Shown: positions 31,041-37,818 of the stretch, one piece after another
Layout of the letters: each line of letters begins with the position of its first letter
How positions within the stretch are numbered: the stretch's first letter is position 1
Position numbers and translations under genes: made by a program
Notes under the pieces: model-generated
Database searches by the model: none
What the model was told of the DNA's origin: nothing
The model's input: the letters and a program-made list of their open reading frames with translations, nothing else
Origin: a virus
IMG/VR virus record: IMGVR_UViG_3300020411_003973
Span: 1 to 37,818 of that record
Strand: one strand, 5' to 3'
Length of the DNA stretch: 37,818 nt

Positions 31041-31616
31041 TTAACTATAAGGCATGAAAGACGTGATTTTTTCGTATTTAGCATAATCATATGCAATATC
31101 AATCCCAACTTCGACTAAGCCATTGTTGCCGTAATCCAGGCTTTCACCCCACTTAATGCTGGTAATGAAAGGATTGACTAATGACCATACCTCTTTTACG
31201 TTCGCATTTTCAGGGACGCCGGCATCGTTGGTGGTGCCACCGTCAAGCTGCTTAATTGTAATTCCGCCAATAGCTTCAACTGCGGCTTTCTTTGTAATAC
31301 CGACTGCGGCATCTACCCTGTTACCCGGTAGACGATATCCCATGGACTTCATTACATGCCAAAATTCGCTTCCCATGTCAGCTTGAAAGGAGTCAATAAG
31401 AGTAACGCTGATGGGTTCCCATTTAACCTTGGTGGGAAACTTAAAAACATGATTTAAAAAGTTATGCTCTTCTGCGTCTTGGCTAAAAGACGGCTTCTTA
31501 GCTACCTTTGCCATAAACTCAACGTCGCTTACGTTGGCAAAGTTTAAAATCCATCGAAACTGCCTTTTGGGCTCAAATGCATTTGGGTTCGTTGCTTTAC
31601 TAAAAAATGTACTCAT
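31041..31616 (-). CDS. Tail tube protein, gp19-like
   Basis: This 191-residue protein lies directly after the sheath gene, the standard place for the tube subunit. The sequence is beta-rich: RQFRWILNFANV near the N-terminus, KWEPISVTLIDS (about 65-76), a loop-rich middle, and a C-terminal SIKWGESLDYGNNGLVEVGI followed by YDYAKY, which match the strands that build the tube hexamer in gp19-like proteins. AAGGAG precedes the start, with a GCTATTTAAA box upstream. It should be made in large amounts. Confidence 0.85.
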   Translation of the reverse strand: MSTFFSKATNPNAFEPKRQFRWILNFANVSDVEFMAKVAKKPSFSQDAEEHNFLNHVFKFPTKVKWEPISVTLIDSFQADMGSEFWHVMKSMGYRLPGNRVDAAVGITKKAAVEAIGGITIKQLDGGTTNDAGVPENANVKEVWSLVNPFITSIKWGESLDYGNNGLVEVGIDIAYDYAKYEKITSFMPYS

Positions 31617-31636
31617 TAAAGTTGTCTCCTTCCAAT

Positions 31637-31646
31637 TTTAAATAGC
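31637..31646 (-). promoter_or_regulatory. GCTATTTAAA box, weak variant (candidate late promoter element)
   Basis: A variant of the ACTATTTATA box lies 20 bases before the tail tube ATG, at the same distance as the copy before the gp13-like gene. The sheath stop is just upstream. Confidence 0.25.
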
Positions 31647-31659
31647 ATGAAAAAATATT

Positions 31660-34600
31660 TTAGTCGTCAAAAGAGGCTCCGGAGCGCGTAATAATGAAAT
31701 CAAGCGCGATGTACTCAATTGCTCGTGCAGGTTTAAGGTAAATTTTCGCATACATAATGTTACGGTCAATTAAGTCCGGAGTTGTAGTCGTCCCGTCAAG
31801 AACAACCTTGTAATCCGTAAGACCAAACCCTGCCTTTACACTGTCCAGGAGGGGGTCAACTTGACCAATGAATCTATCCCAGGTCTTCTGCACGTTTTGG
31901 TCAAATAAGATTCGAGATGCAATTTTAGAAATTCTCTTCTTAAGGAAGATGAGAAGTCTTCTAACGTTAATTCTGTCCAGCGCTGAAGGTGTTACTTGCA
32001 GCGTTTTTTGACCAAAGATTACAATTCCTTCCGCTGGGAAGCTAGCAATCGGGTTGATGTTAGCATCATACAGCTTGTCACGCTCTTTGGAGGTAACACG
32101 CTGGCGTACGCCAACGACCGGGATGCCTGCAGAACCTTCGCTTAGGCCGCCTCTTGTGAAGCCAGCTGGTGCAAACCAAACATCAGATTTTCTCTGCGAG
32201 CTTGAGAACGTGCCCAAGGCTACAACAGATGGCGGAACGTAAAGAATGGAGTTATTGATAGTGTCGCGCACTTGGACCCATGGGTAGAAAGCGCAACCAT
32301 AGCTTGAGTTAAGGCCCATGGCCTTAAGATTCGACACAGTCGTATCAACACTACCAACTCTTGCTGTTTCAGTCGTGTTGGTTTCATGCTTGGGCACGTA
32401 GCCGCCAGGCAAGTCGATTATTGCCAACGAGTCGCCGCGATCCTCGCATGCGTTAACAAGGGCTGTCGTCAAGTTAGTGTTGGTAAGGCCCGGCATGCAA
32501 GCAGTATCAAACTCAACATACTCGGAATCTGACAAGATATCAATGGCCTTTTTGACAGAGTAATAAGCATAGTTAGTCGTAACGCCGCCGCCGTCCAAGT
32601 AGTTATTTCGGAAAGGATCAGCTTCTTGAATCTTCAAGCCGTCGCGGCCTCCCCACATGGGCGAAGTAAAGCGGTTGAAGCCCTTGTCAAGAACACCCTC
32701 AGAGCCTGACCTTGCAGTCAGAGAAAGGTTATCTGCGCGGGATCCCGAAGTCCAAATGGCTGTTGAAGTATCAGTGTTGTCTCCATCGCTGTCTCTTAAG
32801 CGAACATCGTCAAGCGTGAACACCCAAGAATACTCAGTGTTGTTTGAAGACACAGCATGCTGATCAAGACCAGCAGGACCGGCGCGAAGGAGATCTAGGT
32901 TGGTGTGATCGAAAATGCGTGTACCTTCAATAACAGACTGATATCCAAAGTAAGCTTGCGTATCCAGCACCAGGTCTCCCTCTGAAGAGGAAACGCGCGT
33001 GCGAGTGCGAGGCCAGTCTAAGCGAGCGTCTAAATTAAACTGATATGCCGCTTCTGCTGCATCGCCGTTAAACAAGATTGATGCCGGGCTGTGAGCAGTA
33101 TTGTTAACAAGCGATCCCGTGGGCAGATGGCCTGCGACACCTTGACCACCAAGGACCCAAGAATTAAGATTTGTAGTCCCTTCCTGGTCCTTAACATTCG
33201 CAATAGTCGAGTCTTCGGCAATCCAAAGATTTCTAGGCACGACCGGACCGAAACAACCATAAGGCAGAAGACCTTCTGCGCCGGCATTGTCAACCAACGG
33301 AGAGGTTTCAACACGAATATGCTGTGAGTGGTTTGGATAGTCACCATGCTGGCGAATCACCTTGTTCGTCGCGTCGTAAGTGTATTCACGGTTACCAATA
33401 ACCCGAGCAATAAAGTTAGCAGAAGTTGGATTTAAGTTTAGGCCACTGTAGCGCTCTAGCACAACTGGGTTATTGTCAGTGTCGTTGGCGCGCCGCACCA
33501 AGACAGAGAAAGTGCCGAACTTGTTAAACTTATCCGATGGAGCTTTGATGTCTTGAATAGAGATCTTGATATCTCTGTTTGTGTGCGCACCATTGTCAAG
33601 TGCAACAAGACGGAAAAGCTTTTCGGTGTCATCAATTGGATTAAAGTCCGCGTAGTTTGTACCGCGCGTGTCTTGAGAAATAAACCACCCAGTTTTTGCT
33701 GCTGCAGCAGTGCCGGTGGATCCCAGGTGATTTGACCAATCAGTGCTACCCTGCTTAAGGCCTAAAATCACACCCAAGAACTCACCACTGTGGTTTACCG
33801 CAGTGCCGGTGACCGCTAGCTGTGTTCTAACCGGCTGGTCAAAAGTCTCTCCAAGCCAGTAATGCTCTTGTGTGCCGCCACAATCCGTGCAGACCAAATC
33901 TTCATTAGTTTTTGTTGGGTCAGTGTTGAACACCTTTCGAATGTAAAGATCAGAATCCTTGTCAAAATTAAAAGTTGCGCTCTTTTGTACACCAGTGTTA
34001 GCGGCAGCAGTTGTATAACCGTCCTTGACAACCTTAGCAGTAAACTTTTGGTCGGTGGAACGAATAAGCACACCTGCGCCTTCGCGGGGTTGACTATCGC
34101 GGGCAGTACCGGACAGAACAACGGCTCCGTCTTCAACATACCAAATCGCTGCTAGCGTTCCCGTAACATGCATCGTGTTGATTACGTGACTGTCATTTGC
34201 GACAGTTACTTTGTCTCCAGATACAAGAGTACCTCTAACGGGATCCTGTGGGACGCCGTTTGCAACAAATCGAATTGTAGAAGTCGTACCACCTTCGCCC
34301 GCAGCTTGAATATCAAGCAAAGCGCTGCCGTCTGCGGTGTCCTTTGTTGTGGCGGTCACGCCATACAGACGTGCTTGGTTGAGCGAATTTTGAATTGAAT
34401 CGCACAGGTTGGCTGTATCGCCACTGATGCCGGAGGCGCCAATTTTCGTTGCGGTACTATCAGCAATTGCAACATCGCCGTCAATCTGGGCACTATATAC
34501 GTTGCCAGACTGATCTGTAAAAGTTAGAGTCTCTCCACCCGAGAGCGAGACGTTGGCTGCGACGATGTCAACAGTTGTTGTCGAGCCGCGCTTGTCCGGG

Positions 34601-35043
34601 TCGGGCATAACAAAAAGACCGTAAGCTCCGCCAGAATCGTTGATGCTGTTGTTTAGAGTGTTCGCAGTTCTCCAGCCAGCTTGTCCTTTAAGGTTGGTGG
34701 AGCTGTAAGCTTCAGCGGAATCTGACTGTTCTCCAAGCAAGCGGAAAACAGTAACAGGGGAGTTGTTTCTTAGCCATGCTTGCACAGCATAAGCTGCATA
34801 AGTCGGAGCAGTCATTGCTCCGGTTCGCCAGACGTCGCCGCCTGGATTTCCATCTGAAGGGTTGCCGAAGAGCGACACAAACTCAGGAAAACTCTCTACT
34901 TGAACCGGTCGCATCGCAGGGCCTTTGGCAAACCTACCGATAACAACTGGGCCCATCTCTACGGGCTGCGGTGGTAGGGCAGATTCATCAATCTCGTTGA
35001 TGAAAACGCCCGGTGATACAAACTTAAACTTATCAACTGCCAT
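31660..35043 (-). CDS. Tail sheath protein, gp18-like, enlarged
   Basis: This 1127-residue protein keeps both ends of contractile sheath proteins. The N-terminus has SPGVFINEIDES and a VVIGRFAKGPAM/VESFPEFVSLFG segment. The C-terminus (about 1000-1127) has FPAEGIVIFGQKTL, NVRRLLIFLKKRI, a WDRFIGQVDPLL stretch and the final LKPARAIEYIALDFIITRSG that links neighbouring subunits. T4 gp18 has 659 residues, so about 450 extra residues are inserted, mostly beta-rich, Thr/Gly/Asp-rich domains at about 150-600, including a CTDCGG knuckle. These would lie on the outside of the tail. GGGAG precedes the ATG. Confidence 0.92.
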   Translation of the reverse strand: MAVDKFKFVSPGVFINEIDESALPPQPVEMGPVVIGRFAKGPAMRPVQVESFPEFVSLFGNPSDGNPGGDVWRTGAMTAPTYAAYAVQAWLRNNSPVTVFRLLGEQSDSAEAYSSTNLKGQAGWRTANTLNNSINDSGGAYGLFVMPDPDKRGSTTTVDIVAANVSLSGGETLTFTDQSGNVYSAQIDGDVAIADSTATKIGASGISGDTANLCDSIQNSLNQARLYGVTATTKDTADGSALLDIQAAGEGGTTSTIRFVANGVPQDPVRGTLVSGDKVTVANDSHVINTMHVTGTLAAIWYVEDGAVVLSGTARDSQPREGAGVLIRSTDQKFTAKVVKDGYTTAAANTGVQKSATFNFDKDSDLYIRKVFNTDPTKTNEDLVCTDCGGTQEHYWLGETFDQPVRTQLAVTGTAVNHSGEFLGVILGLKQGSTDWSNHLGSTGTAAAAKTGWFISQDTRGTNYADFNPIDDTEKLFRLVALDNGAHTNRDIKISIQDIKAPSDKFNKFGTFSVLVRRANDTDNNPVVLERYSGLNLNPTSANFIARVIGNREYTYDATNKVIRQHGDYPNHSQHIRVETSPLVDNAGAEGLLPYGCFGPVVPRNLWIAEDSTIANVKDQEGTTNLNSWVLGGQGVAGHLPTGSLVNNTAHSPASILFNGDAAEAAYQFNLDARLDWPRTRTRVSSSEGDLVLDTQAYFGYQSVIEGTRIFDHTNLDLLRAGPAGLDQHAVSSNNTEYSWVFTLDDVRLRDSDGDNTDTSTAIWTSGSRADNLSLTARSGSEGVLDKGFNRFTSPMWGGRDGLKIQEADPFRNNYLDGGGVTTNYAYYSVKKAIDILSDSEYVEFDTACMPGLTNTNLTTALVNACEDRGDSLAIIDLPGGYVPKHETNTTETARVGSVDTTVSNLKAMGLNSSYGCAFYPWVQVRDTINNSILYVPPSVVALGTFSSSQRKSDVWFAPAGFTRGGLSEGSAGIPVVGVRQRVTSKERDKLYDANINPIASFPAEGIVIFGQKTLQVTPSALDRINVRRLLIFLKKRISKIASRILFDQNVQKTWDRFIGQVDPLLDSVKAGFGLTDYKVVLDGTTTTPDLIDRNIMYAKIYLKPARAIEYIALDFIITRSGASFDD

Positions 35044-35095
35044 GTCTTAAACTCCCTATACGTCATTCGGTTGAAATACGCTGTGCATTTTCTTT

Positions 35096-35105
35096 AATAA
35101 ATAGT
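35096..35105 (-). promoter_or_regulatory. ACTATTTATT box (candidate late promoter element)
   Basis: The coding strand reads ACTATTTATT 52 bases before the sheath ATG, in the 83-base gap after the gp15-like gene. The distance leaves room for a real untranslated leader, which makes this copy the best fit to a promoter. Confidence 0.4.
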
Positions 35106-35126
35106 ATATGCTCTTGCCAAAGTCCT

Positions 35127-35972
35127 TTAAAATCTAAATTCACCATCGACGTCTTGCATGATGACCCGCTCCCTCGCAAAACGTATCTGGACAGCATTTT
35201 CGCGACGTACGGCACGTGGTGTTATTTGGTTATCTCCGTTACCTATTAAATATCCCAATACTTTAATTGTGACTGCTGTCTCAAACTTCTTCTCTTCCTG
35301 CTGGTAGTTTGCAATATTGTTGTTCGCTGCGAAACTATCTTCAACAAACGCCTCATATGTGTTTCTATTGTGGCTTATCATCGCTCTTCGATGACCATTT
35401 GTATAGCGGATGAAAGGTGTCAATAGATCATTCATTTGTTGTTGATATTCTGTCCTCAAACTTATCTTATAGTCAATCTCCACATAAACCGGCACAGGGA
35501 TTGTTATGGTTTCGTATACAATTTTTTCATTTTTTTTATTTTTATAAATTGGGTGGTGCATCTGGCCTTTTTGTCTCATAGCATCCATTTTTGCAAAATT
35601 GGATGTTTTGTCCTGCTTGATGACTCGATTAACTGTCAGGAAGCCTCTTTTGATGTCTCCAGTGGGGTCGAGGGCGGCATATGGTAGAGTTTTCTTTTCA
35701 AGATCTTTAACAACTGCACCTCGCTCAATGGCGATAACTGGATAAATTATCATCCCGTCCGCGTCTCTTTTAATTGAGTCATTTTTGACATTTTGTGCTC
35801 TTTCTGCACCACTCCAAATTACTGGGACCTTCACAAAACCTTTATTAGTCTTTGTTTGAATATCTAATGTCTTGTCAACAAAAGCATACAGAGCCATATC
35901 GATGTCTTCAAAAGTAGATTCAATGCGTGGAAGATCGCGCTCTGTGTCTTCATTTTTAGGGCTACGTGGCAT
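35127..35972 (-). CDS. Tail completion/sheath stabiliser protein, gp15-like
   Basis: This 281-residue protein matches the plan of T4 gp15 (272 residues), the ring that caps the tail and joins it to the neck. The N-terminal KGFVKVPVIWSGAER corresponds to the FIRVPITYAS strand of gp15; VPVYVEIDYKISLRTEYQQ, then MNDLLTPFI, corresponds to YELSIFTRYEDDMFQIVEQILPYF; and FETAVTIKVLGYLI to the later strand. I chose the ATG at 35972, with GGGAGGG eight bases upstream; a GTG at 36008 is less likely. It overlaps the gp14-like gene by 11 bases. Confidence 0.78.
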   Translation of the reverse strand: MPRSPKNEDTERDLPRIESTFEDIDMALYAFVDKTLDIQTKTNKGFVKVPVIWSGAERAQNVKNDSIKRDADGMIIYPVIAIERGAVVKDLEKKTLPYAALDPTGDIKRGFLTVNRVIKQDKTSNFAKMDAMRQKGQMHHPIYKNKKNEKIVYETITIPVPVYVEIDYKISLRTEYQQQMNDLLTPFIRYTNGHRRAMISHNRNTYEAFVEDSFAANNNIANYQQEEKKFETAVTIKVLGYLIGNGDNQITPRAVRRENAVQIRFARERVIMQDVDGEFRF

Positions 35973-36456
35973 CGAAAAGACCCTCCCGTGCCTTAATGCA
36001 CTGTGCAACTATTTCAAACCTCTTGTCAGCTTGGCCAAAAAGCTCTTTTGGTTCCTTGAGGCTGACTATCTCATAGTGTACCTTGCCATACAAAACGAAG
36101 TCTCCTTCTCTTACAAACAAATCTTGATCCTTTGTCAATCTTCTCTTGTGAAAATAAATCGCTAGCTTCGCAGTCTTATCAACACCATAAAAGTCAGTCG
36201 CTGTTTCTTGGCCCTGAAATTCAATCAGTGCGTAAACCCTGACAGGTGGAAGAAAAGACTTTACAATTGCTTCGTTGTAAAGGGGGTGAAAGTTCGTGTG
36301 TTCCAAGTCAATAGGATAGTATAAAACTTGCTGGCCAATCACGCGCTCAATTAATTCATCATTAACTTGTTTGACTAAATCTCGCTCTTTTTCTCCTAAG
36401 AATAGAGGCGGAGGTGGAGCTTCTGGTTGTGACCATTTGTTTTTCTTATTAGACAT
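35962..36456 (-). CDS. Neck protein, gp14-like
   Basis: This 164-residue protein sits between gp13-like and gp15-like genes as in T4. Similarities to gp14 include GQQVLYYPIDL (41-51; gp14 has ECYYVPREY) and a C-terminal REGDFVLYGKVHYEIVSLKE, then LFGQ (gp14 has [21 protein letters not shown], then YQLG). It is shorter than T4 gp14 (256) and lacks the C-terminal tail. It should form part of the ring between portal and tail. Confidence 0.72.
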   Translation of the reverse strand: MSNKKNKWSQPEAPPPPLFLGEKERDLVKQVNDELIERVIGQQVLYYPIDLEHTNFHPLYNEAIVKSFLPPVRVYALIEFQGQETATDFYGVDKTAKLAIYFHKRRLTKDQDLFVREGDFVLYGKVHYEIVSLKEPKELFGQADKRFEIVAQCIKAREGLFDAT

Positions 36457-36462
36457 AACTCA

Positions 36463-37764
36463 CTACCCCTGGTAAATAAACATTGGATAAGTTTGAATTA
36501 TGCCCTGTGATTTCTCTGCCATGTTTGACTGCAGTTCTGTCATTTTCTCGTAGGTCATCTCATCTAGCACTTTTTGCAACTCTTCTCTTAATTTAGACTG
36601 CTCTTCTTTGCCTTCTGTAATCAGCGCAGTGCCGTTAAGTTGCACATTACTATTAGGAATTGGAATTTGACCAAACTTACTTCTAATCTGACCCAAGACT
36701 TCCTTGCTCAGGGCTACAGCGAATCTCCTAATCCACTGTTTTCCTATGCTGTTAATGTTTTTGTAAGGTATGTTAGACAAAGGAAGTGTGTTCATGTTGT
36801 TCACACCCTGTACGCCGTCTCTGCGATCGGATTGTTCTTCCCACGGGTCTTGTTCAACAGTAAATTCAATCCAATATTTATCAAGGCCAGCAGATGTTGG
36901 CATCGGATGAATTCTTATGTTGTTGTTCCTAATTTCATAAGAGTAGTGAGAATTCCTAGTATAAATTGCATCCTCATAGGCGATCGCCTGAAGTTTATTT
37001 TGCCATGGCGGAATAATCTCGTAAGTTGAGTCATCCGCAAACATGCCATATGTCGACATGTTGCCGATAGTGTTCAGCCCTCCATAGTAGCCATAGAACC
37101 TCCACATAGCATGCGGTGTCTTATAATAAACTCTTCTAATTTTTATTCGATTATTGTCAACTTTATTATAAAACGATATGTTTGCGATGGAAGAAGAGGT
37201 CTGTATAATCTGTTGCAGATCATAATCCTGGACCTCTTCATCTACTGTAAAAGACGCAGAATAGATGCCTTGCGTGCCCCCCAGGCCAGTTTCAGTAATC
37301 GTATTGTCCATCACTCTTTTAGAATACCCAAATTCAAACTTAGGATACTTTAAGGCAACATCTTTGAGGGAGTCGTAGTTTATTTCCACCGGATGGGTTG
37401 ACCCCGAAAGCTCACCATCGCTATCAAAGCTCCCAGTTGTGGCGCCGAGCGAGCTATGTAAAATATTTTTCGCTTGATGAACATTAACGATATAAGAGTA
37501 CTCTAAGACAGCCTCTTCATAAGAGGAGTACACGTTCTTCTCTGTAAGCTCAATATCTAGAACATCGCCGCCCAACTTTCTATAGACATAAGCTACTTGC
37601 TCAACAGCTCCAGTAATAAAATTATGGTCGTATAGGTCAGAATCTTCGTCAGCGTAAAGTCCATATGGATAGTTGGATGCAACATTTGCCACCGTATACG
37701 TGCCGGTGACTGGAAGCACAACTTTCGAAATTTCAGAGCTAGGTGTTAAAGTGGGTAGTGCCAT
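36463..37764 (-). CDS. Neck protein, gp13-like
   Basis: This 433-residue protein resembles T4 gp13 (309 residues). VYRKLGGDVLDIELTEKNVY (60-79) matches the RRLGAPIINVELTPDQIY segment of gp13, and WIRRFAVALSKEVLGQIRSKF with NGTALITEGKEE and LREELQKVL near the C-terminus match its final helices. About 120 extra residues lie in the middle, rich in Tyr, Asn and Ser. It would bind the portal and start neck assembly. AGGAG precedes the start, with an ACTATTTACC box upstream. Confidence 0.88.
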   Translation of the reverse strand: MALPTLTPSSEISKVVLPVTGTYTVANVASNYPYGLYADEDSDLYDHNFITGAVEQVAYVYRKLGGDVLDIELTEKNVYSSYEEAVLEYSYIVNVHQAKNILHSSLGATTGSFDSDGELSGSTHPVEINYDSLKDVALKYPKFEFGYSKRVMDNTITETGLGGTQGIYSASFTVDEEVQDYDLQQIIQTSSSIANISFYNKVDNNRIKIRRVYYKTPHAMWRFYGYYGGLNTIGNMSTYGMFADDSTYEIIPPWQNKLQAIAYEDAIYTRNSHYSYEIRNNNIRIHPMPTSAGLDKYWIEFTVEQDPWEEQSDRRDGVQGVNNMNTLPLSNIPYKNINSIGKQWIRRFAVALSKEVLGQIRSKFGQIPIPNSNVQLNGTALITEGKEEQSKLREELQKVLDEMTYEKMTELQSNMAEKSQGIIQTYPMFIYQG

Positions 37765-37784
37765 CGCATCGTGTCTCCTATCAA

Positions 37785-37794
37785 GGTAAATAGT
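37785..37794 (-). promoter_or_regulatory. ACTATTTACC box (candidate late promoter element)
   Basis: The coding strand reads ACTATTTACC 20 bases before the gp13-like ATG, between a probable terminator tail at the window edge and the ribosome site. It would start the neck, sheath and tube transcript if it is a promoter. Confidence 0.35.
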
Positions 37795-37802
37795 TTTTAT
37801 AT

Positions 37803-37818
37803 AAAAGAAAACCCCGGC
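37803..37818 (-). terminator. 3' arm of a probable terminator, cut by the window edge
   Basis: The coding strand at the right edge reads GCCGGGG followed by TTTTCTTTT. This looks like the second arm and T-run of a terminator whose first arm (CCCCGGC expected) lies outside. It would separate the preceding operon from the neck genes. Confidence 0.45.

Noticed and set aside
1-37818. tRNA genes, CRISPR arrays, insertion sequences and integrase or attachment sites
   Set aside because: No cloverleaf-like segments with CCA ends, no regularly spaced repeats, no transposase or recombinase motifs were seen by eye; a tRNAscan-type search would be decisive.

Overview
This window is most likely part of the genome of a tailed double-stranded DNA phage with a contractile tail: a distant relative of T4, of the kind common among marine and aquatic myoviruses. 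Every supported gene lies on the minus strand, so the window reads from right to left. Genes are packed tightly, with many ATGA, GTGA and TAATG stop/start overlaps and strong AGGAG-type ribosome binding sites. No tRNA, rRNA, CRISPR array, insertion sequence or integrase was seen, and there is no gene-free stretch longer than about 300 bases. Terminase, portal and major capsid genes are not here and presumably lie outside. A GapR-like gene weakly suggests an alphaproteobacterial host; that is inference.

Right part (37.8 to 21.9 kb), virion genes in T4-like order: neck proteins related to gp13, gp14 and gp15, an unusually long tail sheath (gp18-like), tail tube (gp19-like), a gp26-like baseplate or chaperone protein whose 3' end overlaps a start-less gp51-like reading frame (a probable programmed frameshift), the tape measure protein, a tube-cap or baseplate protein, a LysM/gp53-like protein, and two large proteins that are probably baseplate parts.

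Middle part (21.9 to 5.5 kb), replication and nucleotide supply: the polymerase domain of a family A DNA polymerase, a divergent tubulin/FtsZ-like protein, a gp32-like single-strand binding protein, a small lipoprotein between two near-identical terminator hairpins, a UvsX/RecA recombinase, a dCMP-type deaminase, a conserved small protein, a FEN-type 5' exonuclease, a DnaB/gp41-like helicase, a B12-dependent (class II) ribonucleotide reductase, a GapR-like protein, a GroES/gp31-like co-chaperonin, ThyX, a transglycosylase-like lysozyme, a pair of uncharacterised genes (one resembling nucleotidyltransferases), and a full-length bacterial-type DNA polymerase III alpha (DnaE). Reductase, deaminase, dUTPase and ThyX together form a route to dTTP.

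Left part (5.5 to 0 kb), accessory, regulatory and capsid-associated genes: a small zinc protein, dUTPase, a DUF3310 protein, a CBS-less IMP dehydrogenase/GMP reductase, a ribbon-helix-helix-like protein overlapping a very small sigma region 4-like protein with a Cys cluster, an acidic repetitive protein, a strong terminator, a small membrane-anchored protein, a ClpP-like protease and a partial gene running off the window.

The most unusual features are the frameshift site in the tail chaperone region, the FtsZ-like gene coupled to the family A polymerase gene, two unrelated DNA polymerases in one phage, the mini sigma-like factor, the terminator-flanked lipoprotein, and a recurring ACTATTTATA-type box before structural genes that may be this phage's late promoter.
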